Assembly (NCBI GenBank): GCA_900467685.1
Contig: UBQX01000023.1
Location: forward strand, 1-51,564
Reading direction: 5' to 3'
Length of the DNA: 51,564 nt
DNA from: Hyphomicrobiales bacterium
Lineage (GTDB): Bacteria > Pseudomonadota > Alphaproteobacteria > Rhizobiales > Rhizobiaceae
The notes under the pieces were generated by a model, which saw nothing but the letters and a program-made list of their open reading frames with translations, made no database searches and had not been told where the DNA came from. Position 1 is the first letter of the stretch, and each line of letters starts with the position of its first letter. This document shows positions 35,402-45,031 of this stretch, piece after piece. The position numbers were made by a program, and so were the translations under genes.

Positions 35402-35968
35402 TCAGGTGTCACCCTCGAAGAACTGCGGATAATGCGTCTTCACGACAGGGCCGTCCGATGCCAGCGCATGGCATCCGCCGAGATAGAACGGCCGCTCGGT
35501 GAGCGCATGCGTCGCGATACCCTCCGGCTTGTCCCTGTTCTCCCAGACGGTCCCGAATGTCTGGAACGCGACAGTCGGGATTGAAATCAGCATTTCCCTG
35601 ACATGCGCACAGCCCGCCCCGCCCGCAAGCGCTTCGTTCACATGCTTGCGCCAGCCGCGCGCGAGATTGCGGCCAATCAGCGCCGATACGTTCGCGCTGC
35701 CGCCCTGACAGAGACGGAAGGGCGCGTCATCCAGCGAGGCGGCAATATCGGTCACGTTCATCTCGTTATCGATCGTGACGCGGACCGAAATGTCATGGAT
35801 GAAGCCGCCGGGCTCTATCCGGCCGCGCAACAGGTCGTAATAGTCAAATGTCTTGCTGTCGGTGAGCCTGCCTTCGATATCCCACAGCCCATCCGCGCGG
35901 CTGAAACTGTCGAATGCGAAGCGCCTGACATGATGATGTGTGCGGCTGACGGGTTCTGGCAATGGCAT
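35402..35968 (-). CDS. DUF2889 protein
   Basis: A 188-residue protein of the DUF2889 family: THHHVRRFAFDSFSRADGLWDIEGRLTDSKTFDY and GRGWRKH-type elements (ARGWRKHVNEAL). Function is not known. Members recur next to acyl-CoA catabolic genes, and the conserved His-rich start and acidic residues suggest an enzyme. The ATG at 35968 has GGAGACG upstream; longer in-frame starts exist (36001, 36217) but have no ribosome site. Divergent from a thiolase, with site I between them. Confidence 0.72.
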   Translation of the reverse strand: MPLPEPVSRTHHHVRRFAFDSFSRADGLWDIEGRLTDSKTFDYYDLLRGRIEPGGFIHDISVRVTIDNEMNVTDIAASLDDAPFRLCQGGSANVSALIGRNLARGWRKHVNEALAGGAGCAHVREMLISIPTVAFQTFGTVWENRDKPEGIATHALTERPFYLGGCHALASDGPVVKTHYPQFFEGDT

Positions 35969-36036
35969 GGCTTGCGTCTCCAAGTTTATGAAGAGTGACA
36001 TATCATAAACATGTTGTACGGCATATAAATTTTCTG

Positions 36037-36052
36037 GACGATCAAAATCGTC
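36037..36052. promoter_or_regulatory. Inverted repeat in the DUF2889/thiolase promoter
   Basis: GACGAT-CAAA-ATCGTC is a perfect 6+4+6 repeat in AT-rich DNA 69 bp upstream of the DUF2889 start. Either an operator or a small leader hairpin. Confidence 0.35.
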
Positions 36053-36136
36053 ATGCCGTGCGAGACATAAATCCTTATATAAAAATGATATTTTGCAAAA
36101 TTCATGGATTTCAGTCATCGATCTTCGAGTATTGAA

Positions 36137-36161
36137 TATAAATCCGGACGTATGGTATGTC
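36137..36161. promoter_or_regulatory. Second-class dyad, site I
   Basis: ATAAATCCGGACGT is identical over 14 bases to site H; the right half is degenerate (ATGGTATGTC). It lies 55 bp upstream of the thiolase gene at 36216, in the divergent promoter with DUF2889. Confidence 0.55.
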
Positions 36162-36215
36162 TTTTGAAGTCCGCCATGCGCGGAGGTTTCCGGGTGGATT
36201 GAAGGGAGGCGCATC

Positions 36216-37454
36216 ATGGGAGAAGCTTACATCGTGGATCATTGCCGCACGCCGCGAGGCATCGGCAAGGTCGGAAAGGGCGCGCTTTCGCATCTGCATC
36301 CGCAATATCTGGGCGCGACCGTTCTGAAGGCATTGCGGGAGCGCAACGCAATCGACACGTCCAGGGTCGATGACATTATCTGGGGCTGCTCCAACCAGCA
36401 GGCGAAGCAGGCATCGGATCTCGGGAGAATGACGGCGCTTGCGGCCGGTTACGATGTCCGCGCGTCGGGCGTGACGCTTGACCGTTTCTGCGGCTCCGGG
36501 CTCACCGCTGCCACTTTCGGGGCGGCTACCATCATGGCGGGGATGGAGGATGTCGTCATCGCCGGCGGCTGCGAGATGATGTCATTCAACGCATCCGATC
36601 CCCGCGCCAAGCGCACGGTGCTGATGGATGCGGACAATCTTCAGCTGAGGGCGCTGCATCCGCAGGTCGGCCAGGGGATTTGCGCGGATGCGATCGCCAG
36701 CCTCGATGGGATCAGCCGCCGCGCGCTTGAGGAATTTGCCTGCGAAAGCCAGCGCCGCGCCGAATATGCGGTGCGCAACGGCCATTTCTCGCGATCGCTG
36801 GTCCCGGTGCTGAACGAGGATGGAACGCTCGCTCTCGAGCGCGACGAATACCCCCGTCCGCAAACGACGCTTGAGGGGCTCGCCGAACTGAAGCCGGCCT
36901 TCGAAGCGGCAGCTAGCATGAGCATCGACGACGAGGGAACCACGCAACTCGACTTGATCCGGCGCGCCGTTCCCGATCTCGAGATTTCCTTCGTCCATCA
37001 TGCCGGAACGTCGTCGGGCGTCGTCGATGGTGCCGCGACTCTGTTGCTAGCCTCTCCCGAGGCGGTTTCCAGGTATGGATGGAAGCCCCGCGCGCGCATT
37101 GTTGCCACGGCCAATGTCGGGGACAGTCCGGAACTCATGCTGAATGCACCGGTCCCGGCAGCGCGGAAGGTTCTTGCACGAGCCGGTCTGACGCTGGACG
37201 ACATTGATCTCTTCGAGGTCAACGAAGCCTTCGCCGTCGTCACGGAGAAATTCATCCGCGACCTGAAGATTGACCGCGACCGGATCAACGTCAATGGCGG
37301 AGCCATCGCGCTTGGCCATCCCATTGGCGCGACGGGTGCAGTCCTGATCGGAACCCTGCTTGACGAACTCGAGCGGCGCGATCTTCGTAGAGGTCTGGTG
37401 ACGATGTGCGCCGCCGGGGGCATGGCACCGGCCATCATCATCGAGCGCGTCTGA
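36216..37454 (+). CDS. Thiolase (2), FadA6-like
   Basis: A 412-residue thiolase with the complete triad: Cys in LDRFCGSGLTAA, His in LGHPIGATGAV and Cys in TMCAAGGMAPA. The N-terminus (YIVDHCRTPRGIGKVGKGALSHLHPQYLGATVLKAL) resembles FadA6-type thiolases of ring-degradation pathways more than fatty-acid FadA, on recollection only. The ATG follows GGGAGGC. Single-gene unit downstream of site I. Confidence 0.9.
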   Translation: MGEAYIVDHCRTPRGIGKVGKGALSHLHPQYLGATVLKALRERNAIDTSRVDDIIWGCSNQQAKQASDLGRMTALAAGYDVRASGVTLDRFCGSGLTAATFGAATIMAGMEDVVIAGGCEMMSFNASDPRAKRTVLMDADNLQLRALHPQVGQGICADAIASLDGISRRALEEFACESQRRAEYAVRNGHFSRSLVPVLNEDGTLALERDEYPRPQTTLEGLAELKPAFEAAASMSIDDEGTTQLDLIRRAVPDLEISFVHHAGTSSGVVDGAATLLLASPEAVSRYGWKPRARIVATANVGDSPELMLNAPVPAARKVLARAGLTLDDIDLFEVNEAFAVVTEKFIRDLKIDRDRINVNGGAIALGHPIGATGAVLIGTLLDELERRDLRRGLVTMCAAGGMAPAIIIERV

Positions 37455-37583
37455 GCCATTCAGTAGAACATCAGCGGCTTGACGCGGGAACGTCCGATCG
37501 CGACGCGACGCATACGCGTGCCTATGGCGGGCTCTCCCGCAACACAAGTCGCAGAAACCGGCTGACAATCTGACGCCGCAATT

Positions 37584-37606
37584 AATAATACGGTTAGCCG
37601 TTTATT
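37584..37606. promoter_or_regulatory. Cluster operator, site J (ligase 1)
   Basis: Arms AATAA and TTATT are intact but separated by 13 rather than 14 bases (TACGGTTAGCCGT). The centre is a near-perfect dyad. It lies 75 bp upstream of the acyl-CoA ligase start. Confidence 0.65.
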
Positions 37607-37680
37607 TAATAGATGACAAACGTCAGCTTCATGCTATGTTTCCCGGCGGTGGGGATGAGGAATTTTCTCGGGAGGAAAAT

Positions 37681-39279
37681 ATGCTTGATTCAATAAACTC
37701 GCCGGATCGCGATGCACGCGCCCGGATCGAACGCGTCGGGGATCTTTTGAGCCATCACGCGGCTGTCAGAGGTGAAAAGCTTGCGCTCTATTACAGAGAT
37801 GAGAAGCTTACCTATGCCGAATGGGATCGGCGGGCACGGCAGATTGCCAATGGGCTGATCGATGCGGGCGTCAGCCGCGACGATCGGGTCGGCTATGTCG
37901 GCAAGAACAATCCGCGCTATTTCGAAGCCTTCTTCGGCTGTGCTAAGTCCGGCCGCGTGCTCTCGCCCCTCAGCTGGAGGCTGGCGGCTGCGGAAGTCGT
38001 GGACATGATCAACGACTTCGACATCGTCTTCGTTTTTCTCGATCGGGATTTTTCGGCTCTGGAGCCGAAAATCCGCGCCCATTGTCCGCGGGTCACGACG
38101 ATCGTCGGCATTGGTTATGAGAGTGAAGCGGGTCTGGAATTCGACTCCTGGCGCGACCACCAGGCCGAGGACGAACCCAATGTCAAAGTCGCTTCCGAGG
38201 ATGTGCTGCTCCAGCTTCACACCTCGGGCACGACCGGCAAGCCCAAAGGCGCCATGCTGACGCATTCCAATCTCCTGCATGTCGGGCGGCATGCCGAGAC
38301 CGGTGATGTCGGTCCCTGGAGCGAAAGCGATATCAACTTCATCTCGCTGCCATTCTTTCATAGCGCCGGCTCATGCTTCACCTTCTATGGGATCTATGTC
38401 GGCGCCGGCACCTTTATCGGACAGGAGCCGCATCCCGATATCATTTTCGACGCGTTTGCGGCTGCGCCGATCACCCGTGCCGGCTTCGTTCCGGCCGTCA
38501 TTCAGATGATTATCAACCATCCCCGCTTTTCAAAGGAGCAGTTCGCTACGCTCGATTACATCTTCTACGGAGGTTCGCCGATTCCATCGGCGCTTCTGGA
38601 TCAGGCTATGCGGAAAATCGGTTGCAGGTTCCATCAGTTTTTCGGAATGACGGAGTCCTCCATCGCCGGGACATCGTTGTATTCGCACGATCACGACCTC
38701 GCACGCCCGGAATTGCTTGAATCCTGCGGTCAGGCCAACAGCGATACCGAAATCCGGATCGTCGATGCTGACCGCAACCCGCTCCCCACGGGTGAGACCG
38801 GCGAGGTTGCGCTGAAATCCCCCTGCATCATGAAAGGCTATCACAAGCGGCCGAAGGAAACCGCCGAGGTGCTGGTCGACGGCTGGTACTATACGGGCGA
38901 CGCGGGATACCTCACGCAAGACGGCTATCTTTTCATACGCGACCGGCTGAAGGACATGATCATCTCGGGCGGCGAAAACATCTACCCTGCCGAGATCGAG
39001 CAGGTCCTGGCGCGGCATCCGGCCATCCTCGAGGCCGGGGTCATCGGTGTTCCGTCGCAGAAATGGGGTGAAGAGACAAAGGCCTGCGTGGTCCTGCGGC
39101 AGGGCCAGTCGGCCTCGGAAGACGAGATCATCGCCTTCTGCCGGGAATATCTCGCGGGTTACAAATGCCCGAAATCCGTCGATTTCCTGGCCGCCCTGCC
39201 GCGCAATGCCGGTGGAAAGATCCTCAAGCGGCAATTGCGCGAGACATTCTGGAAAGACCAGACACGGCAGGTCAGCTGA
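37681..39279 (+). CDS. Acyl-CoA ligase (1)
   Basis: A 532-residue ANL-superfamily AMP-forming ligase. The P-loop motif LHTSGTTGKPKGAMLT, aromatic core FFGMTESS, the adenylate-binding YYTGDAGYL and DRLKDMIISGGENIYPAEIE, and the catalytic lysine region PRNAGGKILKRQLRE are all present. The ATG at 37681 has GGAGGAAAAT in front. It is expected to activate a carboxylic acid to its CoA thioester as an entry step; the acyl-binding pocket cannot be read reliably. Site J precedes it. Confidence 0.92.
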   Translation: MLDSINSPDRDARARIERVGDLLSHHAAVRGEKLALYYRDEKLTYAEWDRRARQIANGLIDAGVSRDDRVGYVGKNNPRYFEAFFGCAKSGRVLSPLSWRLAAAEVVDMINDFDIVFVFLDRDFSALEPKIRAHCPRVTTIVGIGYESEAGLEFDSWRDHQAEDEPNVKVASEDVLLQLHTSGTTGKPKGAMLTHSNLLHVGRHAETGDVGPWSESDINFISLPFFHSAGSCFTFYGIYVGAGTFIGQEPHPDIIFDAFAAAPITRAGFVPAVIQMIINHPRFSKEQFATLDYIFYGGSPIPSALLDQAMRKIGCRFHQFFGMTESSIAGTSLYSHDHDLARPELLESCGQANSDTEIRIVDADRNPLPTGETGEVALKSPCIMKGYHKRPKETAEVLVDGWYYTGDAGYLTQDGYLFIRDRLKDMIISGGENIYPAEIEQVLARHPAILEAGVIGVPSQKWGEETKACVVLRQGQSASEDEIIAFCREYLAGYKCPKSVDFLAALPRNAGGKILKRQLRETFWKDQTRQVS

Positions 39280-39613
39280 TCCTGAAATTGCCTGAGGCGT
39301 GTCATCGATAGGCACGTCACAGTGCTCCGGAGGGCGGGTCCATACAGGGTCTGAACATCCGGAAAGACCATGTTCAAATCCGCGAAGATCCCCTCGGTCG
39401 CGCGAAGTCGCGGCCGGGGGTGTTTCCGTTTATCATTCTGAAAAGATTAGAATTTGCAAATAGTTGAGCGCTACGCGCTTACAGCCGAGATCACGCGAAA
39501 ACAAATTTAATTCAGTGATTGAAATTGGCCAAAATGTCATTATTGTCTGCTTCGGAAGTGCAGCCGCCCACCCCCGGGCGCGGGCTGCATTGGGAACCAT
39601 GAAGGAGGAGAAG
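39280..39613. other. Intergenic stretch: terminator and promoter
   Basis: A 334-base gap. The left half carries a 12-bp terminator stem; the right half is AT-rich and must hold the promoter of the thiolase-fadJ operon. No AATAA-N14-TTATT site was found. A GCAGCC/GGCTGC imperfect hairpin at about 39560-39589 lies just before the ribosome site. Confidence 0.55.
39391..39420 (+). terminator. Terminator after ligase 1
   Basis: CCCTCGGTCGCG pairs with CGCGGCCGGGGG (12 bp, including two G-T pairs) across a 6-base loop, followed by T-rich TGTTTCCGTTTATC. It lies 111 bases after the ligase stop. Confidence 0.72.
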
Positions 39614-40822
39614 ATGGCGCAGACCGCGTATATCTACGATGCAATCCGCACCCCGCGTGCGAAGGGCAAGCCCAACGGCGCATTGAACGAAATCAAGCCG
39701 ATCAATCTCGTCACGACGCTGCTCGATGAAATGCGCCAGCGACACGATCTGGACACATCGCGCGTTGACGACCTGATCATGGGTTGCGCAAGCCCGCTGG
39801 CGGAACAGGGCAGCGTCTTGCCGAAGGCGGCTCTGCAGAAGGCAGGCTGGAGTGAGACCGTTGCCGGCGCGCAGCTCAACCGCTTTTGCGCCAGTGGCCT
39901 CGACACGTTCAACATCGCCGCTGCCAAGATTGCCAGCGGCTGGGAGGATCTGGTCTGCGCGGGCGGCTATGAAAGCATGAGCCGCGTTCCGATCGACGCC
40001 GGCGGCGGTCCGATGACCGAAGACCCCGAAACCGTCATCAAGACCGGCTTCGTGCCGCAGGGCATCGGTGCCGACCTGATCGCCACGGTGGAAGGCTGGA
40101 CGCGCGACGACGTCGATGAACTGGCGGTTCGTTCGCAGCAGAAGGCCGCCGCCGCGCGCGATGCCGGCTATTTCGACAGGTCCGTCATTCCGGTGAAGGA
40201 CGAAAACGGGTTCATCGTGCTCAGGCGCGACGATTTCATCAAGCCGAATACAGACATGCAGACCCTGGCATCGCTCAAGCCGAGCTTCGAGAAAATGGGC
40301 AAGGGAGGCTACGACAACATCGCGCTCATGAAATATCCCGATGTCGAGCGTATCGATCATGTCCATACGCCCGGCAATTCCAGCGGTATCGTGGACGGCG
40401 CCTCGCTCGTCATGCTCGGCAATGAACAGGTGGGCAAGGATCTGGGCCTGAAACCACGCGGGCGCGTCGTTTCGGTCGCTTTGACCTCCACCGAGCCCAC
40501 CATCATGCTGACGGGGCCCGGCCCCGCCTCGAAAAAGGCGCTCGCAAAGGCTGGCCTCACGATCGACGACATCGACCTCGTCGAGATCAACGAAGCGTTT
40601 GCGTCAGTGGTGCTGCGGCTTCAGAGGGACCTCGATGTTCCGGACGAGAAGCTGAACGTTCTTGGCGGCGCCATCGCGCTCGGTCACCCACTGGGTGCGA
40701 CAGGCGGCATGCTGGTTTCCACGATGCTGGACGAATTGGAACGCCGCAAGCTGAAGCGCGCGCTGATCTGCATGTGCGTCGGTGGCGGCATGGGCATTGC
40801 TTCTATTATCGAGAGGGTATGA
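39614..40822 (+). CDS. Thiolase (3)
   Basis: A 402-residue acetyl-CoA acyltransferase with catalytic Cys in [11 protein letters not shown], His in [10 protein letters not shown] and Cys in [11 protein letters not shown]. The ATG at 39614 follows GAAGGAGGAG. Its stop overlaps the start of the FadJ-like gene (ATGA), forming a coupled fadA-fadB-like pair for complete beta-oxidation. It leads an operon of thiolase, hydratase/dehydrogenase, acyl-CoA dehydrogenase and crotonase. Confidence 0.92.
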   Translation: MAQTAYIYDAIRTPRAKGKPNGALNEIKPINLVTTLLDEMRQRHDLDTSRVDDLIMGCASPLAEQGSVLPKAALQKAGWSETVAGAQLNRFCASGLDTFNIAAAKIASGWEDLVCAGGYESMSRVPIDAGGGPMTEDPETVIKTGFVPQGIGADLIATVEGWTRDDVDELAVRSQQKAAAARDAGYFDRSVIPVKDENGFIVLRRDDFIKPNTDMQTLASLKPSFEKMGKGGYDNIALMKYPDVERIDHVHTPGNSSGIVDGASLVMLGNEQVGKDLGLKPRGRVVSVALTSTEPTIMLTGPGPASKKALAKAGLTIDDIDLVEINEAFASVVLRLQRDLDVPDEKLNVLGGAIALGHPLGATGGMLVSTMLDELERRKLKRALICMCVGGGMGIASIIERV

Positions 40823-42963
40823 TCGTGGGTTTCGTTTACGAGAAAGACACAGCCGGTATTGTCACGGTGACGATGGACATGGACGGGCAGTCGGCAAACA
40901 CGATGGGCCAGGCCTATCTGGTTCTGATGCGCGACACGCTTGCCCGGCTTGAAAAGGAAGAGGGACTCACAGGTGTAATCTTCGCATCGGCCAAGAAGAC
41001 CTTCTTCGCCGGCGGCGACCTCGATGAAATCCTGGCAGTCGAAAAGATCGACGAGAGCTATCTGGATTTCCTCACCGAAAACAAGAGCATGTTCCGTCGG
41101 CTCGAGCAGCTTCCGGTTCCCGTCGTTGCGGCGATCAACGGTGCCGCCATGGGCGGCGGCTTCGAATTGTGCCTTGGCTGCAACTGGCGCATAGCCTCGC
41201 CTGAAGCCAGTGTCGGCCTGCCGGAAGTCACCCTTGGGCTGTTGCCCGCCGCGGGCGGCATCGTGCGCACCGTCGCATTGCTCGGTTTGGAAAAGGCCCT
41301 GCCCGTCGTTCTGGAAGGCCGGCCCTACAAGGCCAAGGCCGCCTTGGACTACGGCCTCGTGGACCAGCTCGTCGAAAGCAAGGATATGCTCATTGACGCG
41401 GCCAAGGCCTGGATTCAGGCCAACCCGCAGGCGCATGCGCAGCCGTGGGACAAGAAGAACTTCAAATATCCCGGTGGCCAGCCGCTCGACATGAATATCC
41501 GCATGACCGAGACCCTGTCCGCCGCCATGCTGATCAACAAGACGCGCGGACGCCTGCCCGCGTCGGAGAAGATCCTCGACATCGCCGTCAATTCGATGCG
41601 CATGGGATTTGATGCGGCCTTGCTGGCAGAGTCGCGCGGCTTCTGCAGCCTGGTCACCACACCCCATGCGAAGGCGGCCATCTCCACCTTCTTCCTGGCC
41701 ATGCAGGATATCAAGAATGGCCGCTACCGGCCGGCGGGAGAACGCTGGAAGGCGCAAAACTCTGCAGTGCTCGGCGCCGGCATGATGGGCGCGGGCATTT
41801 CCTGGGCGCATGCAAACTCCGGACTGCTCACCCATCTCAAGGACACGCAACTTGCCAATGCAAACAAGGGCAAGGCCTATTCCGAAAACCTGTGCGACGC
41901 GCAAATCAAGCGCGGCCGCATGGACGCAGCGGCAAAGGACGGTCTGCTTGGCCTGATCAATCCCACCGAAACGAATGATTTCGGCAAGGTAGATATCCTC
42001 ATCGAGGCTGTCTTCGAAGATATCTCGCTCAAGGAAAAGGTGATCGGCGACACCTTCGGTCTGGTCTCCGAAACCGGCGTCTACGGCTCCAACACGTCGA
42101 CGCTGCCCATCAGCATCCTCGCGGAGAGCTGCCCCGAACCGGAAAGGTTCATCGGCATTCACTTCTTCTCCCCCGTCGACAAGATGCAGCTCGTCGAACT
42201 GATCAATGGTGAGAAGACCTCGGCGGAAACGACCCGGAAGGCCTATGACTATTGCGTCCAGATCGGCAAGATACCGATCGTGGTCAATGACAGTCGTGGC
42301 TTCTTCACCAGCCGCGTGTTCAGCACCTTCCTGGACGAAGCACAAACGCTCTTGTGCGATGGCCTGTCGGCACCAGCCGTGGAGCGGGCCGCCTGGAAGG
42401 TTGGCATGCCGGCCGGTCCCTTTGCAGTCTTCGACGAGGTGACGCTTTCCCTGATCAAGAAGGCGGACGACACCCATCTCGATCTCGACAAGCGCCTTGG
42501 TGTTACGGACGGTTTCCCGGCGAAGAACCTCGGCACGAAGGCTGTTGCCTACGGCCTGATCGAGCAGGGCCGCATCGGCCGCAAGGCGGGCGCGGGCTTC
42601 TACGACTATCACGCAGACGGCAGCAAGACGCTGTGGAAGGGTCTCTCGCAATTTGCGAAGGGCAACCGGCATGTCTCCATGCAGGATGCGGAAGATCGCC
42701 TGCTTTACCGGCAGGCCATCGAGACGCTGCGCTGCTTCGACGAGGGCGTTCTCAATTCCGAAGCGGAAGCCAATATCGGCTCGATTTTCGGCATCGGCTT
42801 CCCGGCCTGGACGGGCGGCGCCCTGCAGTTCATCCGTTTTGTCGGGATAGACGCGTTTGAAAAGCGGGCAGCCGAGCTTGCGCAGGACTATGGCGAACGT
42901 TTCGCCATCAAGCCTTCAGCGCTTGAGAAAATGCGCGAACCGGCCCGCAAGGCCGCCGCTTAA
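40819..42963 (+). CDS. fadJ: Enoyl-CoA hydratase/3-hydroxyacyl-CoA dehydrogenase, FadJ type
   Basis: A 714-residue fusion, the same length as typical FadJ. The N-terminal crotonase domain keeps both hydratase glutamates ([15 protein letters not shown] and [15 protein letters not shown]). The 3-hydroxyacyl-CoA dehydrogenase NAD domain starts at [12 protein letters not shown] (about residue 320) and contains the active-site [12 protein letters not shown]; two C-terminal helical domains follow ([15 protein letters not shown]). It performs the hydration and oxidation steps of (S)-specific beta-oxidation. It is the only enzyme in the window with a complete crotonase-type hydratase site. ATGA overlap with the thiolase gene. 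Confidence 0.93.
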   Translation: MIVGFVYEKDTAGIVTVTMDMDGQSANTMGQAYLVLMRDTLARLEKEEGLTGVIFASAKKTFFAGGDLDEILAVEKIDESYLDFLTENKSMFRRLEQLPVPVVAAINGAAMGGGFELCLGCNWRIASPEASVGLPEVTLGLLPAAGGIVRTVALLGLEKALPVVLEGRPYKAKAALDYGLVDQLVESKDMLIDAAKAWIQANPQAHAQPWDKKNFKYPGGQPLDMNIRMTETLSAAMLINKTRGRLPASEKILDIAVNSMRMGFDAALLAESRGFCSLVTTPHAKAAISTFFLAMQDIKNGRYRPAGERWKAQNSAVLGAGMMGAGISWAHANSGLLTHLKDTQLANANKGKAYSENLCDAQIKRGRMDAAAKDGLLGLINPTETNDFGKVDILIEAVFEDISLKEKVIGDTFGLVSETGVYGSNTSTLPISILAESCPEPERFIGIHFFSPVDKMQLVELINGEKTSAETTRKAYDYCVQIGKIPIVVNDSRGFFTSRVFSTFLDEAQTLLCDGLSAPAVERAAWKVGMPAGPFAVFDEVTLSLIKKADDTHLDLDKRLGVTDGFPAKNLGTKAVAYGLIEQGRIGRKAGAGFYDYHADGSKTLWKGLSQFAKGNRHVSMQDAEDRLLYRQAIETLRCFDEGVLNSEAEANIGSIFGIGFPAWTGGALQFIRFVGIDAFEKRAAELAQDYGERFAIKPSALEKMREPARKAAA

Positions 42964-43051
42964 CCCGCAACCGAAACATAGGCACGGCTGCCGCGCGCAC
43001 GCGGCGGCCGTCACAGAGAGACGGCGCCCTGACGCCAACGGGAGGAACCCC

Positions 43052-44194
43052 TTGTCCATACCATCGACACGTAGCGCATACGCACCCGAACATGAGAATT
43101 TCCGCGAGTCAGTCCGGCGTTTCCTTGCCGACACGACCGGTCGGACCCTCGCGAAATGGCGAGAGCAGGGTTACATGGACCGTGCGTTCTGGAAACAATG
43201 CGGCGAGATCGGTCTGCTCTGCCCCTCTGTTCCGGAGACTTACGGCGGGGCCGGTGCGAACTATCTCTACAATGCCGTTGTGGCCGAAGAAATGGGGTAC
43301 AGCGCCTACCTGCCGGGTGTGGCTGTGCATTCCGATGTGAACGTCACCTACCTTCTGCATTACGGCACCGAAGCGCAGAAGTCCCGCTGGCTGCCGGGAA
43401 TGGTGTCGGGCGATGTCATTACGTCAATCGGCATGACCGAACCGGGCACCGGCTCCGATCTGAGGGGCATCCGCACAACGGCCCGGCGCGATGGCGATAG
43501 TTACGTGGTCAATGGCGCCAAGCTTTACATTACCAACGCCTACCAGGCGGATCTCATCTTCCTGGTCGTCAAGACCAATCCTGACGCGGGCAGCCGAAGC
43601 CTGAGCATCCTGCTTGTCGAAGGCAACACCCCCGGCCTCATCCGCGGAAAACCGCTGAAGAAGGCTGGCCTCGATCACTCCGATACGATGGAACTCACCT
43701 TCGAGAACATGCGGGTGCCGGCAGAAAACCTTCTCGGAGAGGAAGGTGCGGCTCTGCATTACATGATGGCGGAACTGCCTCAGGAACGCTTCTCGATTGC
43801 AGTTGCCTCACAGGCACAGGCGCAACGTGCCTTCGACCTTGCGGTCTCCTTCACCAAGGACAGGAAGGCCTTCGGCTCCACCATCTTCGACCAGCAGAAC
43901 ACGCGTTTCAAGCTGGCCGAGTGCCAGACGGAACTCCAGGTCGGCTGGGCACATCTCGACTGGGCGCTGGCGCGTCATACGCGGGGCGAATTGACCGCGG
44001 CCGAAGCGTGTGCAGCCAAACTCTATCACACAAACCTTCTTCATCGGGTCGCCGATATCTCTCTCCAGCTTCATGGCGGGGCCGGCTACATGGCCGAATA
44101 CGAGATATCGCACATCTGGCGCGACGCCCGCATCCAGCGGATTTACGGAGGAACCGACGAGATCATGAAAGACATGGTGGCCCGCAGCATTTGA
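43052..44194 (+). CDS. Acyl-CoA dehydrogenase (3)
   Basis: A 380-residue FAD acyl-CoA dehydrogenase: GMTEPGTGSDLRGIRT, NGAKLYITNAYQADL, ELPQERFSIAVASQ, and QLHGGAGYMAEYEISHIWRDARI. The C-terminal motif is IYGGTDE rather than IYEGT, so the catalytic base is predicted to be the Glu in PQERF, exactly as in long-chain acyl-CoA dehydrogenase. The start is TTG at 43052 with GGAGG six bases upstream; an in-frame start inside fadJ (42857) is not plausible. Third gene of the thiolase-fadJ operon, 88 bases after fadJ. Confidence 0.9.
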   Translation: MSIPSTRSAYAPEHENFRESVRRFLADTTGRTLAKWREQGYMDRAFWKQCGEIGLLCPSVPETYGGAGANYLYNAVVAEEMGYSAYLPGVAVHSDVNVTYLLHYGTEAQKSRWLPGMVSGDVITSIGMTEPGTGSDLRGIRTTARRDGDSYVVNGAKLYITNAYQADLIFLVVKTNPDAGSRSLSILLVEGNTPGLIRGKPLKKAGLDHSDTMELTFENMRVPAENLLGEEGAALHYMMAELPQERFSIAVASQAQAQRAFDLAVSFTKDRKAFGSTIFDQQNTRFKLAECQTELQVGWAHLDWALARHTRGELTAAEACAAKLYHTNLLHRVADISLQLHGGAGYMAEYEISHIWRDARIQRIYGGTDEIMKDMVARSI

Positions 44195-44212
44195 AGCGGC
44201 GAGGAGATGATA

Positions 44213-44989
44213 ATGACAACTTCTCTTGTAATGCTTGAAACGAAGGGCGACGTTGCCATCTTGACCCTCAACGACCCCGCCAGTCGCAACGCCATGTCCG
44301 CGGACATGGCGCAACAGCTGCTTGCGGCATTGAAGGCGGCCTCGGGTTCCGCGAAGGCCATCGTGCTTCGCGGGCATGAAAAAGCCTTCTGCTCCGGCGC
44401 CAACCTCTCATCCGACCTCGTCAGCAATGCCGGCGGCATCGATGCCGGCAAGGCGCTGGAGGAGATCTTCAATCCGCTGGTTCTGGCAATCAGGGACCTG
44501 CCTGTTCCGCTCGTCACCGCCGTGCGCGGTGCCGCCGCCGGAGTGGGCGCTTCGCTCGCGCTCATTGGTGACATCATCGTCGCAGGTGAAAGTGCGTATT
44601 TCCTCCTCCCGTTCCGGCATGTCGGGCTTGTTCCCGATGGCGGTGCGCCCTGGTTGATCAGCAAGGCCGTGGGCCGCGTTCGGGCACTCGAAATGATCCT
44701 GCTGGCGGAAAGGATCCCTGCCGCCAAGGCGCATGAATGGGGTCTTGTTACCCGATGCATGTCGGATGATGCCGTTGGCGAGACGGCCATCACACTCGCG
44801 CAAAACATTGCTTCGGGCGCCACCAATGCGATCCGCTTGGCCAGAAAAGCCGTCTGGGCGGCCCAGAGTGTCGACCTGCAGGCCGAGCTCGAACTGGAAA
44901 GAGAACTGCAACGCGAAGCCGGCTACCACCCGAACTTCGTCGAAGGCGTGACGGCTTTCCGAGAAAAGAGAGCCCCGGTCTTCGTATGA
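44213..44989 (+). CDS. Crotonase-family protein
   Basis: A 258-residue crotonase-fold protein resembling PaaG/ECI isomerases: GHEKAFCSGANLSSDL, VRGAAAGVGASLALIGDIIV and PFRHVGLVPDGGAPWLI. The first hydratase Glu is Ser; the second catalytic position is Asp (PDGG), as in PaaG. The start is the ATG at 44213, six bases after GAGGAG; an ATG at 44207 directly abuts that site. Last gene of its operon. It may shift double bonds during beta-oxidation of an unsaturated or cyclic intermediate. Confidence 0.85.
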   Translation: MTTSLVMLETKGDVAILTLNDPASRNAMSADMAQQLLAALKAASGSAKAIVLRGHEKAFCSGANLSSDLVSNAGGIDAGKALEEIFNPLVLAIRDLPVPLVTAVRGAAAGVGASLALIGDIIVAGESAYFLLPFRHVGLVPDGGAPWLISKAVGRVRALEMILLAERIPAAKAHEWGLVTRCMSDDAVGETAITLAQNIASGATNAIRLARKAVWAAQSVDLQAELELERELQREAGYHPNFVEGVTAFREKRAPVFV

Positions 44990-45003
44990 CCGGCCCTCAA
45001 GAT

Positions 45004-45031
45004 ACGACGGCTTCTACCCGACAGCCGTCGT
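45004..45031. terminator. Hairpin at the TetR stop
   Basis: ACGACGGCT and AGCCGTCGT form a 9-bp stem around a 10-base loop, covering the end of the TetR gene (stop at 45014) and lying 15 bases after the convergent crotonase stop. Likely terminator for both directions; no T-run. Confidence 0.5.

Noticed and set aside
40684-42672. 662-codon open frame on the minus strand opposite fadJ, and a 704-codon frame at 30771-32885 opposite the dehydrogenase/SDR operon
   Set aside because: Long antisense frames are common in GC-rich coding DNA. Their translations are rich in Arg, Gly and His, match no family and lack ribosome sites, while the opposite strands encode clear enzymes.
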